Counted from the stretch's first letter, positions 25,189-34,039 are shown. The stretch is DNA of 64,000 nt from Billgrantia azerbaijanica (GCA_004551485.1 SBLD01000006.1:213761-277760), one strand, 5' to 3'. Notes: generated by a model not told the origin, from the letters alone. Program-made: numbers and translations.

Positions 25189-27042
25189 ATGACCCAGGCC
25201 GCCCTGCAACAGTTCTACATTCCGGAAGAGCAGTCGATCTACCTGCTCAGCCACGACGATGCCCGCAAGCTCAAGGAGTGGGTGGCGCTGTGCCGGGCCC
25301 AGCTCGAGCAACTCGGCTACCGTGACATCGAGCTGATTGGCAAGGGCGCCTACGGCTTCGTCTTCGCCGGCATCACCGCCCGCGGCGAGGAGTATGTCTT
25401 CAAGTTCACCCGGGTCAACCTGCCCCAGCACCTCCAGGACCGCCTGGAGGAGGAGGCCTTCATGCTGGAGCAGGTCGATCACCCGCGGGTGCCCCGCCTG
25501 ATCGCCTTCCAGCGCGTGCGCAGTCAGTCGATCCTGGTGATGGAGCGCGCGCCGGGCCTCAACCTGGAGGAGCTCTCGCTGCAGGAGGGGCGCCTCGCGC
25601 CGCGGCTGATCGTGCGCATCGCCGCCCAGCTCGCCGACATCCTGCGCACCCTGCGCCGCGAGACCGGCCCCGCCGGCAAGCCGGTCGTCCATGGCGACAT
25701 CAAGCCGTCCAACCTGGTCTTCGACCCGGCGCGCGAGACCGTGGCGCTGATCGACTGGGGCTCCTCGGTATTCGCCCAGCTCGATGCCAACCTGCAGTTC
25801 GTGGCGGCCAACGTCATGGAGCTGATGTCGGACAATCTCCAGCAGACCAACGCGCGGCTGGGCGACGTCTACTTCATCGGCGAGGAGCAGCTGAACGGTG
25901 CGCTCTCCTCGCCGCGCTTCGACGAGCAGGGGGCGGCCGGCACCCTCTATGCGCTCGCCTCGGCGCAGTCGTGTCGCTTCGGCTGCCGGGCGATTCCCGC
26001 CACCTCGCTGGGCCTGCCCCTGGAGTTCGCGCGCATGCTCGATGGCATGCTCGACCCCGACCCGCGGCTGCGCCGCCGGGCCGGCGACCACTTCGTCCAC
26101 GAGATGCCGCGTATCGCGCGCACGGTGATGATCGACCTCCCCGAGCCGCCCGAGCCGCCGCTGGTGCCCACCTGGGTGCGCCCCTCGAGCCGCGAGATCG
26201 ACACCGTCGTCTACAGCTCGCGCAAGGCCTTCCTGCGCGAGGAGGGCGGCGAGGAGACGCTCAGCGACGTCAACGACGTCCAGCTCGACCGCTACTACAA
26301 GAACTTCATGCAGGGCATGGGCGAGACGGAAAAGGCTTTCCTGGCCGCCGTCAGCCGGCTCGGCAAGTACCCGGTGGTGGGCGGGCTCGCCGTGCGCTGG
26401 GAGGCCGAGGGGGTCTACATCGACACTTCGCTCAACCTCCACGATCCCGCCCTCAAGCCGGCCTTCGTGGCGGCGGTCAACAACATGGTCAACCTGGCGC
26501 GGGCCATCTACCGCCAGGGTATCTTCAAGAGCTGCCTGTTCAACGCCCGCGACACCCTCCACCTGGACCGCGCCGGCCCCGACGAGCCCTTCGTCGTCGA
26601 GCCGGGCATGCGCCTGCGCTACGAGGTGAGCGCGGTGCCGGAACTGGAGGACCGCATGCGGGTGCACAGCTACTTCGAGGACGGCCCCGACCCCGAGGAG
26701 TTTCTGGTGCTGCCCGAGGCGATCATCGCCTCGCTCGAGGCGCTCAACGAGCTCCACCACACCGGCATGATCATCTTCGAGGCGCTGCCCGCGCACCTCA
26801 AGATCCACAGCTACTATCGGCTGCTCGACCCTTCGCGGGAGGCGGAGTTTCGCCAGCGCCTCGACGACATCCTCGGCGCCGTGGGCCAGATCACCGGGCT
26901 CGGCGTCTCCGGGTTCATGAAGATGCCCTACAAGGACACCCGCTTCTTCGCCCACGTGCAGCGCCAGCCGGAGCGATACTACCCCCGAGACCCGCGTGCT
27001 ACGCTGGCCGAACGACAAGAGAGCCCGGGGGTGACGACGTGA
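25189..27042 (+). CDS. Soluble serine/threonine protein kinase with C-terminal domain of unknown function
   Basis: 617 residues. Kinase domain about 45-320: glycine loop GKGAYGFVF (51-59), ATP Lys72, catalytic loop HGDIKPSN (168-175, Asp170), metal-binding DWG (189-191) in place of DFG. About 300 C-terminal residues (from RPSSREIDTVVYSSRKAF) match no domain I know; they are rich in aromatic and acidic residues and end in GFMKMPYKDTRFFAHVQR. No membrane segment, so cytosolic. The first ATG has a poor ribosome site. Its TGA overlaps the GTG of the DUF1636 gene, so the two are co-translated. Confidence 0.8.
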   Translation: MTQAALQQFYIPEEQSIYLLSHDDARKLKEWVALCRAQLEQLGYRDIELIGKGAYGFVFAGITARGEEYVFKFTRVNLPQHLQDRLEEEAFMLEQVDHPRVPRLIAFQRVRSQSILVMERAPGLNLEELSLQEGRLAPRLIVRIAAQLADILRTLRRETGPAGKPVVHGDIKPSNLVFDPARETVALIDWGSSVFAQLDANLQFVAANVMELMSDNLQQTNARLGDVYFIGEEQLNGALSSPRFDEQGAAGTLYALASAQSCRFGCRAIPATSLGLPLEFARMLDGMLDPDPRLRRRAGDHFVHEMPRIARTVMIDLPEPPEPPLVPTWVRPSSREIDTVVYSSRKAFLREEGGEETLSDVNDVQLDRYYKNFMQGMGETEKAFLAAVSRLGKYPVVGGLAVRWEAEGVYIDTSLNLHDPALKPAFVAAVNNMVNLARAIYRQGIFKSCLFNARDTLHLDRAGPDEPFVVEPGMRLRYEVSAVPELEDRMRVHSYFEDGPDPEEFLVLPEAIIASLEALNELHHTGMIIFEALPAHLKIHSYYRLLDPSREAEFRQRLDDILGAVGQITGLGVSGFMKMPYKDTRFFAHVQRQPERYYPRDPRATLAERQESPGVTT

Positions 27043-27452
27043 CGGCGACCCATGTGACCGTTTGTGACACCTGCACCGATACGAGCCGCGCCGGCGAGGA
27101 GGGGATCGGCGCCGGCCAAGGGCTGGCCGTGCGTGTTGCGGCGTTGCACGCGGCGGTGCCGGATGACGCCTTGGAGGTGCACCGCACACGCTGCCTGATG
27201 GCCTGCACCGAAGGGTGTGTGGTCGCCGTGGCCGCCACCGGCAAGATGCAGTACCTGCTGGGGCGCTGGTCCGCTGATGACGAGGCGGCGGCGGCCATCC
27301 TCGCCTTTGCCCGACAGCATGCCGACTCCCCGACCGGGATCGTGCCCAATGGCGAGTGGCCCGAAGCCGTGGCCATGCGCTTTCTGGGGCGTATCCCGCC
27401 CCCCGAGCCGGCCCCCGGCGAGGAGTGGCGCGACGACGGCAGTGATTTGTAG
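27039..27452 (+). CDS. DUF1636 family protein, probable [2Fe-2S]/metal-binding
   Basis: 137 residues from GTG 27039, which overlaps the kinase stop (GTGA). Cysteines are arranged as CDTC near the N-terminus and RCLMACTEGC near residue 52, with KMQYLLGRW later; this is the thioredoxin-like ferredoxin pattern of DUF1636. Family members often sit beside cobalamin or metal genes; here the coupling is to a protein kinase. Function unknown; metal or cluster binding is inference from the cysteines. Confidence 0.75.
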   Translation: MTATHVTVCDTCTDTSRAGEEGIGAGQGLAVRVAALHAAVPDDALEVHRTRCLMACTEGCVVAVAATGKMQYLLGRWSADDEAAAAILAFARQHADSPTGIVPNGEWPEAVAMRFLGRIPPPEPAPGEEWRDDGSDL

Positions 27453-27500
27453 TGGCGGATGCCTGTCCCGCGCGCCGGTTCTAGTCGCTGCTGGCCAGCA

Positions 27501-28034
27501 TCACAGCGAGGCCGCGGCGCGCGCCGCCTGGTCGTAGAGCCCCGACATGGCTCGCAGGCTCGCCGCGATACGATGCAGGTCCTCGCGCTCGATGCCCAGC
27601 GTCGATAGCGAGTCCACCAGGCAGGCCTCGCGGATCTCCGCATAGCGCTGGCAGGCCTCCCGGCCCGGGTCGGTGGTGCGGAAGAACGTCTCCTTGCCGT
27701 GCTTCTCGCCCTCGACCAGGCCGAGCTTGCCCAGTTTCTTCAGCGCATAGGTCACGGTATGGGTGTCCTCCACGTTGAGCACCAGGCAGATGTCGGCCTG
27801 GCGCTTGGCGCGCTCGCGATGGTTGATGCTGTGCAGCACCAGCACGTCGAGAGAGCCAAGCTCCGGCAGGCCGGCGGCGGTCATGCAGCGAACCATCCAG
27901 CGTTGGAAGGCGTGGCTGGCGATGATCATCCCGAACTCGAATTCCGAAAGCTCCTGCGCGTTCCGGGACAGGTGTTCCGAAGAGACGATAGGGCCCCGTG
28001 GCGAGGCAAAGGGGCGGGTTTCGTCCTGGTTCAT
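27501..28034 (-). CDS. MarR-type winged-helix transcriptional regulator
   Basis: 177 residues. The central winged-helix region (about 60-130) reads LDVLVLHSINHRERAKRQADICLVLNVEDTHTVTYALKKLGKLGLVEG in two parts, with a recognition helix near THTVTYALKKL. Its ATG overlaps the TGA of the TRAP large-subunit gene, so it is the last gene of the dctP-dctQ-dctM-marR transcript. Such placement suggests it controls the transporter or the divergent pxpABC genes, with the palindromes at 31124-31193 as candidate targets. The effector is unknown. Confidence 0.82.
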   Translation of the reverse strand: MNQDETRPFASPRGPIVSSEHLSRNAQELSEFEFGMIIASHAFQRWMVRCMTAAGLPELGSLDVLVLHSINHRERAKRQADICLVLNVEDTHTVTYALKKLGKLGLVEGEKHGKETFFRTTDPGREACQRYAEIREACLVDSLSTLGIEREDLHRIAASLRAMSGLYDQAARAAASL

Positions 28035-29332
28035 CAGCGGTTCCCCATGGCGGTGGGCAGGTAGGTAACGATCTCCGGGAAGACGCCGATCAGCACCACC
28101 CCGAGCATCATCAGGAAGAAGAAGGGCAGGGCCGCCCAGGCGATGCTCAGGATGTTGCGGCCGGTCATGCCCTGGAGCACGAAGAGGTTGAAGCCGATCG
28201 GTGGGGTGATCTGCGACATCTCCACCACGATCACCAGGTAGATGCCGAACCAGATCAGGTCGATGCCGGCCGCCTCCACCATGGGCAGCAGGATGGACGT
28301 GGTCAGTACCACCACCGAGATGCCGTCCAGGAAGCAGCCGAGCAGGATGAACAGCACCGTCAGCGCCGCCAGCAGCATTACCGGCGAGAGTCCCAGGGTG
28401 CCGATCCAGGCGGCCAGGTCGCTGGGCAGGCCTGTGAAGCCCATGGCGGCGGTGAGGAAGGAGGCGCCGGCGAGGATGAAGGCGATCATGCAGGAGGTGC
28501 GCACCGCCCCCAGCAGGGCGTCGCGGAACACACCGCGGTCCATGCTGCCCTGTACCTTGGCCAGCAGAAGCGAGAGCACCACGCCCACGGCGGCGGCCTC
28601 GGTGGGTGAAGCCAGGCCAGCGTAGATGGAGCCGATCACGCCGACGATCAGCGCCAGCATGGGAAGCAGCCGCCGCGAGCGTCGTAGCCGCTCGCCCCAG
28701 CGCACCCGGGCGTCGGCCGCCGGGACCTTGTCGGGATAGCGCCAGGCCCAGAGCATCAGGTAGGCGGCGAATAGCCCGATCAGCAGCAGGCCGGGCAGGA
28801 TACCGGCGATGAACAACCGGGCGATGGACTGGTCGGTGGCCACGCCGTAGACGATCAGGATGATCGACGGCGGGATCAACAGGCCCAGGGTGGCCGAGCC
28901 GGCCAGGGTGCCGATGACCAATTGTTCATCGTAGCCCCGCCGGGTCAGCTCGGGGATGGTCATCTTGCCCATGGTGGCGCAGGTGGCCGCCGAGGAGCCG
29001 GATACCGCGGCGAAGAGCCCGCAGCCCACCACATTGGTATGCAGCAGCCGGCCGGGGATGCGCTGCATCCACGGCGAGAGCCCGGTGAACATGTCGTCGG
29101 CCAGCCGCGAGCGGAACAGGATCTCGCCCATCCAGATGAACATCGGCAGGGCGGTGAGCTCCCAGCTGTAGCTGGCGCCCCAGATGTCGGAGGCCATGAC
29201 GTCCCCGGTAGGGATAGTGGTGAACTGGCTCAGTGCGACCCAGCCCAGGCCAAGCAGCGAGAAGGCCACCCAGACACCGCTGCCGAGCAGCACGAGCAGG
29301 GTGACGAAGAGCGTCGTGGTCAGTATCAGCAT
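28034..29332 (-). CDS. dctM: TRAP transporter large membrane subunit (DctM family)
   Basis: Main sodium-driven translocation subunit of a tripartite ATP-independent periplasmic transporter. 432 residues with about 12 membrane segments; family signatures include FAAVSGSSAATCATMG, IPELTRRGYD, GTLAGSATLGLLIPPSIILIVYG in two parts, and SQITPPIGFNLFV near the C-terminus. Follows dctQ by 10 nt on the minus strand. Sodium coupling suits a halophile. Substrate is not readable from this subunit. Confidence 0.93.
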   Translation of the reverse strand: MLILTTTLFVTLLVLLGSGVWVAFSLLGLGWVALSQFTTIPTGDVMASDIWGASYSWELTALPMFIWMGEILFRSRLADDMFTGLSPWMQRIPGRLLHTNVVGCGLFAAVSGSSAATCATMGKMTIPELTRRGYDEQLVIGTLAGSATLGLLIPPSIILIVYGVATDQSIARLFIAGILPGLLLIGLFAAYLMLWAWRYPDKVPAADARVRWGERLRRSRRLLPMLALIVGVIGSIYAGLASPTEAAAVGVVLSLLLAKVQGSMDRGVFRDALLGAVRTSCMIAFILAGASFLTAAMGFTGLPSDLAAWIGTLGLSPVMLLAALTVLFILLGCFLDGISVVVLTTSILLPMVEAAGIDLIWFGIYLVIVVEMSQITPPIGFNLFVLQGMTGRNILSIAWAALPFFFLMMLGVVLIGVFPEIVTYLPTAMGNR

Positions 29333-29342
29333 GGCAGTCTCG

Positions 29343-29894
29343 TCACTCCTGGCCGCTGTCGTCGATGGTGAAGGCGTCGGGGCGGTGTGCCGCGGTGACG
29401 ACCGTGTGCCACCAGGCCTCGCCGATCGCCAGGCAGAGCAGCACGATGCCGGCCAGCATGGCCGACTGCGGCAACCACAGGGGAATGCTGAGAAGCCCGT
29501 AGGAGGTTTCGCCGAAAGCGATGCTGTCGGCCAGCAGGCGGTAAAGGTAGAACGCGAGGTAGAGGCACAGCGCCAGGGCCACGCTCAGGCAGGCAGCCTC
29601 GACGAAGACTCGGCGCTGAGCGGGCAGCCGGCCGATCAGCAGGGTCACCCGGATGTGCGCGCCGTGGACGAAGGTGTAGGCCAGGCCCAGGAAGGTGGCG
29701 CCGACCAGCAGGAAGCCGGAGACTTCGGCGAGGCCGGGGATGGCCAGGCCGATGCGCCCGATGCTCACCGCGGTGGCCAGTACGTCGATGATCCGCCCGA
29801 CGATCTGGGCGGTGATCAGGGTGCAGATCAGCACCAGACAGGTGGCGGAGAGATAGCCCCCCAGGTTGTACAGGGGGCGGAGTCGATAGGTCAT
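29343..29894 (-). CDS. dctQ: TRAP transporter small membrane subunit (DctQ family)
   Basis: Four-helix inner-membrane subunit that scaffolds DctM. 183 residues; hydrophobic segments near 15-40, 55-80, 100-120 and 140-165, with the family motif LGLAYTFVHGAHIRVTLL in the second half of the molecule's middle. The ribosome site before ATG 29894 is weak. It lies between dctP and dctM in the usual P-Q-M order, after a hairpin that separates it from dctP. Confidence 0.88.
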   Translation of the reverse strand: MTYRLRPLYNLGGYLSATCLVLICTLITAQIVGRIIDVLATAVSIGRIGLAIPGLAEVSGFLLVGATFLGLAYTFVHGAHIRVTLLIGRLPAQRRVFVEAACLSVALALCLYLAFYLYRLLADSIAFGETSYGLLSIPLWLPQSAMLAGIVLLCLAIGEAWWHTVVTAAHRPDAFTIDDSGQE

Positions 29895-29912
29895 GTCGCT
29901 TACCCGCTGATA

Positions 29913-29932
29913 GCCGGGGCCGCAGCCCCGGC
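29913..29932 (-). terminator. Hairpin between dctP and dctQ
   Basis: GCCGGGGC and GCCCCGGC form an 8-bp perfect stem with a 4-nt loop in the 101-nt gap between the binding-protein gene and the membrane-subunit genes. It lacks a T-run. Such intercistronic hairpins often stabilise the upstream message so that binding protein exceeds membrane subunits. Confidence 0.5.
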
Positions 29933-29995
29933 AGGTGGTCGCTCACTATGATGAAGGGATAGGACCCGGCCGTCGTCCAGACAGGCCCGTACGCT

Positions 29996-30997
29996 TCACT
30001 CCTGGGCGGCCCGGTAGGCCTCGAGGATGGCCGCGCCCTGAGCGCCGGCGCGCTCGACCCACTCCTCGGTCATGGTGGCGCCGATCTCCTCGAGCTTGGC
30101 GGCGAGTTCCGGAGTCGGCGTGCTGACCTGGATACCGTTCTCTTTCAGGACCTCAAGGGCCTCTTCCGTCTCCTGGCGGCTCATCTCCCAGCCGCGCGAC
30201 TCCGCCTCGGCGGCGGCATCCAGCACGGCCTGGCGGGTGGCCTCGTCGAGTTGCGAGAAAGCGCGCTCGCTGACGATTACCATGTTCTTGGGCAGCCACA
30301 GCTGGGCGTGATTGAAGTGGCTCAGGTAGTCCCAGGCCTTGGTGTCGGCGCCGGTGGCCGGAGAGGTGATCATGGCGCCAACGCGGCCGGTGCTGAAGGC
30401 GGTGGGGATATCCGGGACCTCGACCTGGGTGGGCACGGCACCGGCCAGCTGGGCCAGTCGCTCGCTGGCGGCGTTATAGGCGCGCATGCTCAGGTTCTGC
30501 AGATCCTGGGGCTCGTCGACTTCCTCCTGGGTATAGATCCCCTGGGGCGGCCAGGGCACGGCGAACAGCAGGCGCAGGCGCTGTTCGGCCAGCTCCTCGG
30601 CGATGACCTCCCGGGAGGCTTCCCACAGTACCCGGGCGTCTTCGTAGCTGGATGCCAGGTAGGGCACCGAGTCGACCTCGAAGACGGGGTTCTCGTTGGC
30701 CAGACGCGACATGATCAGCTCGCCGATCGGCACGATGCCGCGACGCACGGAGTTCTTGATCTCGGCATGACCGATCAGCGAGCCGTTGGAGTGCACGGTG
30801 ATGTCCAGCTCGCCGTCGGTGGCCTCCCTGACATCGTCGGCAAACTCGCGGATGTTCACGGTATGGAAGGTGCGGTCGCCATAAGGCGTGGGCATGTCCC
30901 ACTCGGTGGCCGCCTGGGCGTGCAGGGCCAGAGTGGCTAGGCTGACACCGAGTGCCATGGCCGAAGCCAGATGGGGCAGGGCGTTGCGGACAGTCAT
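29996..30997 (-). CDS. dctP: TRAP transporter periplasmic binding protein (DctP family)
   Basis: Periplasmic solute receptor. 333 residues with signal peptide 1-29 (MTVRNALPHLASAMALGVS...AQA). Seen: MPTPYGDRTFHTVNIREFADDV, TVHSNGSLIGHAEIKNSV, and the carboxylate-site region SMRAYNAASERLAQLAGAVP (Arg). ATG 30997 follows AGAGGAAACGCTC. Divergent from pxpABC with a 217-nt palindrome-rich control region. The neighbourhood suggests 5-oxoproline or a related amide-type carboxylate as substrate; that is inference only. Confidence 0.9.
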   Translation of the reverse strand: MTVRNALPHLASAMALGVSLATLALHAQAATEWDMPTPYGDRTFHTVNIREFADDVREATDGELDITVHSNGSLIGHAEIKNSVRRGIVPIGELIMSRLANENPVFEVDSVPYLASSYEDARVLWEASREVIAEELAEQRLRLLFAVPWPPQGIYTQEEVDEPQDLQNLSMRAYNAASERLAQLAGAVPTQVEVPDIPTAFSTGRVGAMITSPATGADTKAWDYLSHFNHAQLWLPKNMVIVSERAFSQLDEATRQAVLDAAAEAESRGWEMSRQETEEALEVLKENGIQVSTPTPELAAKLEEIGATMTEEWVERAGAQGAAILEAYRAAQE

Positions 30998-31123
30998 GAG
31001 CGTTTCCTCTCGCGGGTCGGTCTATTTGTTGTGGCGGTTCGCCCGGTGACGTTGGGCGCCGAGCGTTTCTGCGCTGGCTTGAGCATAGCGGCTCAGTGGC
31101 AGGAAGGTTAGGCAGCCTCGGGA

Positions 31124-31193
31124 GTTGACGTCAACGATGTTTAGACTAAATGGTGATGTTATGTCTAAAAAACGCTGATAATTTATCGATAAA
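31124..31193. promoter_or_regulatory. Palindrome-rich divergent control region, dctP/pxpA
   Basis: Three structures lie in the 217-nt gap: a perfect 12-bp palindrome GTTGACGTCAAC (31124-31135) whose TTGACG half-sites can act as -35 elements in both directions (plus TAAATG at 31147, minus TAACCT at 31105-31110); an inverted repeat TTTAGAC/GTCTAAA (31140-31146 and 31163-31169, first base of the left arm 31140); and a perfect 12-bp palindrome TTTATCGATAAA (31182-31193) just before pxpA. They are candidate operators for the MarR or GntR regulators nearby. Confidence 0.55.
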
Positions 31194-31214
31194 ATATTTG
31201 TATGCGAGGTGCCG

Positions 31215-31970
31215 ATGAAGACTCTGCTGCTTAATGCCGACATGGGAGAGAGCTTCGGTCCCTGGGTGATGGGGCTGGATCACGAGGTCATGCCCCATGT
31301 GGACCTGGCCAACGTGGCGTGCGGCTTCCATGCTTCCGACCCGGACGTGATCCGCATGACGGTGCGCCTGGCGCGCAAGCACGGCGTCACCGTGGGCGCC
31401 CACCCCGCTTATCCCGATATGGTCGGTTTCGGGCGGCGTTCCATGGCCTGTACGCCGGAGGAGATCGAAAACCTGGTGCTCTATCAGGTCGGCGCCCTGG
31501 CAGGGGTCTGTCGTGCCGAGGGGCTCTCGCTGGGCTACCTCAAGCCCCACGGCGCGCTGTACAACGACATGATGCGCGATCCCGAGATCCTCGCCGGTGT
31601 CATGCGGGCGCTGACCGCCTACGACTCGGCGCTGCCGCTGATGGTGATGGCCACCCGCGACACCGCCCCGGTTCGCGAACTCGCCGCCCGGCAGGGGGTG
31701 ACCCTGTGGTTCGAGGCCTTCGCCGATCGTGCCTACGACGCCGAGGGGCGGCTCGTCTCGCGCCGTGAGCCGGGGGCGGTCCATCACGACCCCGCGGTGA
31801 TCGTCGACCAGGCGCGGCGCATCGCCACCGGCGCGCCGCTGACCGCCATCGACGGCAGCGAACTCGTGCTCGCCGCCGACACCCTCTGCGTGCACGGCGA
31901 CAACCCCGAGTCCATCGCCGCTGTCAGGGCGATCCGCGAGGCCCTCGAGCAACTCGTGGCGACGCCATGA
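31215..31970 (+). CDS. pxpA: 5-oxoprolinase subunit A (LamB/YcsF family)
   Basis: Part of the ATP-dependent PxpABC enzyme that opens 5-oxoproline to glutamate. 251 residues from ATG 31215, which is well placed after GCGAGG; a GTG two codons upstream (31209) lies within that ribosome site. Seen: [54 protein letters not shown], and CVHGDNP, the conserved D/H-rich set of the family. Overlaps pxpB by 4 nt. Divergent from the TRAP transporter. Confidence 0.94.
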   Translation: MKTLLLNADMGESFGPWVMGLDHEVMPHVDLANVACGFHASDPDVIRMTVRLARKHGVTVGAHPAYPDMVGFGRRSMACTPEEIENLVLYQVGALAGVCRAEGLSLGYLKPHGALYNDMMRDPEILAGVMRALTAYDSALPLMVMATRDTAPVRELAARQGVTLWFEAFADRAYDAEGRLVSRREPGAVHHDPAVIVDQARRIATGAPLTAIDGSELVLAADTLCVHGDNPESIAAVRAIREALEQLVATP

Positions 31971-32698
31971 GCGGGCAGGGGTGCGCGCTGCCGCGCCTGG
32001 AGGCGGCCGGGCTGGATGGCTGGCTGGTGCGGCTGTTCGACGCCATCGACGAGGCGAACCTGGCCTGGCTGATGGCGCTCAGCCGGCGCTGCGAGGCCGC
32101 CTTCGGCGACGCCCTGGTCGACCTGGTGCCCTCCTACACGACGCTGCTGGTGGTCTTCGACCCGCTGCGGCTCGAGCCGGCGGCGGCGCGTGAGCGCCTG
32201 CTCGCCCTGCTGGCGACGCTGGAGCCGGACGCGGAACTTGGCGAGGCGGCACCAGTGCGGGAGCTACCGGTGTGGTACGACCCCAGCGTCGGGCCCGATC
32301 TGTCACGGGTGGCCGAGCGTGCGGCGGTGTCCATCGACGAGGCGATCGCCGGGCACAGCGCTCGGACCTATCGGGTCTTTGCCCTGGGTTTCGCGCCGGG
32401 CTTCGCCTTCATGGGCTCGGTGGACGCGTCGCTGGCCACGCCGCGGCTGGCCACGCCGCGCCAGCGCGTGCCGCGCGGCAGCGTGGCGCTCGCCGGCCGC
32501 CAGACCGCCGCCTACCCGGTGGTCACGCCGGGCGGCTGGAACCTGCTCGGGCGCACGTCCGCCGTGCTCTTCGACCGGGAGCGCGAGGGCTTCAGCCTGC
32601 TCCAGGTGGGCGACCGGGTGCGCTTCGTGCCCGTCGACCGCGAGACCTTCGTGGCCGAGGGCGGCGACCCCACCCCGATGGAGGAGGAGGCGCCATGA
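31967..32698 (+). CDS. pxpB: 5-oxoprolinase subunit B (KipI-like)
   Basis: Allophanate-hydrolase subunit 1 family. 243 residues. Seen: [17 protein letters not shown]-type replaced here by [12 protein letters not shown], and the family hallmark [15 protein letters not shown] followed by [27 protein letters not shown] and [14 protein letters not shown] overlaps the pxpA stop (ATGA) and its own stop overlaps pxpC, so the three subunits are translationally coupled. Annotated elsewhere as kinase inhibitor KipI; the full pxpABC set makes 5-oxoprolinase the better call. Confidence 0.92.
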   Translation: MSGQGCALPRLEAAGLDGWLVRLFDAIDEANLAWLMALSRRCEAAFGDALVDLVPSYTTLLVVFDPLRLEPAAARERLLALLATLEPDAELGEAAPVRELPVWYDPSVGPDLSRVAERAAVSIDEAIAGHSARTYRVFALGFAPGFAFMGSVDASLATPRLATPRQRVPRGSVALAGRQTAAYPVVTPGGWNLLGRTSAVLFDREREGFSLLQVGDRVRFVPVDRETFVAEGGDPTPMEEEAP

Positions 32699-33657
32699 GC
32701 CTGGCACGTTTCGCTGCCCCCGCCCGGTCCGACGTGGTCGCCCTGCGCGTGCGCCGCGCCGGCCCCCTGGCGCTGTTGCAGGACGCCGGGCGCTTCGGCG
32801 TGCGCCGCCTGGGCGTCACGCAGGGTGGCCCCGCCGACCTGCACGCCTGGGCCTGGGCCAATCGCCTGGCCGGCAATGGCTGGGGGACGGCGGCCCTGGA
32901 AGTGACCCTGGGCGGGCTGGAGCTCGAAGTAGCCCGCGACCTGCAGTTGGCGGTGTGCGGGGCAGACCTGGGGGCGTCCCTGGACGGCCAGGCGCTGCCG
33001 CTGTGGCAGCGGGTGGCGCTGCGCGAGGGGCAGCGCCTGGCCTTCGCCACGCCCCGGGCCGGGCTGCGCGCCTACCTGGCGGTGGCCGGCGGGTTCGTCG
33101 CCGAGCCGGTGCTGGGAAGCTGTGCCTGCGTGGTGCGCGAGGGGTTGGGTGGCCATGACGGCCACGGGCGCAGCCTCGCCGAGGGGGATGTGCTGCGGGT
33201 GGCAGTCAGGACGCCATCCGGGCCTGCCCCGACGGTGCCGGACGACGAACGCCCCGACTACCGCGCCGAGTGTCGCCTGGCGCTGCTGCCCGGGGCACAG
33301 ATCGCCGACTTCGCCGGGGCGAGTCTCTACGCCGCGTTCAACGCGCGCTGGCGGGTCGACGATCGCGCCGATCGCATGGGGGTGCGCCTCACCGGGCCGG
33401 CGCTGCGCTGCCGGATCGAGACGCTGGTGTCGGAGGGGCTGGGGCTGGGAGCCGTGCAGGTGCCGCCCGACGGCCAGCCGATCGCCCTGCTCAACGACCG
33501 CCAGACCATCGGTGGTTACCCGCGCCTCGGGGCCCTGACGCCGCTTTCGGCGTCGCGCCTGGCGCAGTGCCTGCCGGGGCAGGCGGTGCGTCTCGTGGCG
33601 CTGTCACCGGAGCGGGCGCTGGCCGACTATCGGCGCTTCCGGCGAGGCTTCGGCTGA
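32695..33657 (+). CDS. pxpC: 5-oxoprolinase subunit C (biotin-dependent carboxyltransferase-like)
   Basis: Allophanate-hydrolase subunit 2 family. 320 residues from ATG 32695 overlapping the pxpB stop. Seen: GPLALLQDAGRFGVRRLGVTQGGPADLHAWAWANRL in two stretches, LEVTLGGLELE, RAYLAVAGGF, and near the end ALLNDRQTIGGYPRLGALT. It forms the catalytic assembly with PxpB. Ends 11 nt before the convergent stop of a small ribbon-helix-helix gene. Confidence 0.93.
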   Translation: MSLARFAAPARSDVVALRVRRAGPLALLQDAGRFGVRRLGVTQGGPADLHAWAWANRLAGNGWGTAALEVTLGGLELEVARDLQLAVCGADLGASLDGQALPLWQRVALREGQRLAFATPRAGLRAYLAVAGGFVAEPVLGSCACVVREGLGGHDGHGRSLAEGDVLRVAVRTPSGPAPTVPDDERPDYRAECRLALLPGAQIADFAGASLYAAFNARWRVDDRADRMGVRLTGPALRCRIETLVSEGLGLGAVQVPPDGQPIALLNDRQTIGGYPRLGALTPLSASRLAQCLPGQAVRLVALSPERALADYRRFRRGFG

Positions 33658-33668
33658 ACGGGGCGTTC

Positions 33669-33887
33669 TCAGGCGCCCAGGCCGCTCTCGCGCAGCACCT
33701 GGTCGAGGGTGGGGGCGTCGTCGGCCGGCCGCCGGGGGGCGCCTTCCAGCAGCAGCGGGGCCTCCAGGCTCTCGAGCCCGAAGGCGACGCAGCGCTCGAT
33801 CAGTTCGGCCTTGCTCATGCCGGTCTGCTGGGCAAGGTACTCGAGGCGCGATTCGACGTCGCGGGAAAATCGCAGCAGGTGGGGCAT
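33669..33887 (-). CDS. Small ribbon-helix-helix (CopG-like) protein
   Basis: 72 residues from ATG 33887 (MPHLLRFSRDVESRLEYLAQQTG), with GGAG upstream. The N-terminal 45 residues fit a ribbon-helix-helix DNA-binding fold: a short beta strand (HLLRFS), helix DVESRLEYLAQQ, turn TGMS, helix KAELIERCVAFGLESLE. The acidic C-terminal tail could contact a partner, as in antitoxins, but no toxin gene adjoins it. A promoter GTGACA-17 nt-TATCCT (minus strand, 33940-33968) supports independent expression. The longer frame up to 34220 is not favoured. Confidence 0.7.
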   Translation of the reverse strand: MPHLLRFSRDVESRLEYLAQQTGMSKAELIERCVAFGLESLEAPLLLEGAPRRPADDAPTLDQVLRESGLGA

Positions 33888-33962
33888 GTCGTCGTCTCCG
33901 TCGGGGGTGGGCGATGGCCGGTGCCGGCCCCTCTTGAAAAGGATATGAAGCCGGCGCGGCCT

Positions 33963-33995
33963 TGTCACCTTCCAGCCTGCTGCCTGTCGGTGACA
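33963..33995 (-). terminator. Inverted repeat downstream of the GntR gene
   Basis: TGTCACC (33963-33969) and GGTGACA (33989-33995) form a 7-bp stem with a 19-nt loop, 45 nt after the gntR stop on the minus strand. The right part also supplies the -35 of the small RHH gene. Weak as a terminator because there is no T-run. Confidence 0.35.
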
Positions 33996-34039
33996 GTACC
34001 GTGACCGTCGTGCGGGAGATGGTGGTCGGGGGGGATGGG

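Noticed and set aside
33669-33887. Small RHH gene as the antitoxin of a toxin-antitoxin pair
   Set aside because: No small toxin-like ORF lies on either side; pxpC and the GntR gene flank it.
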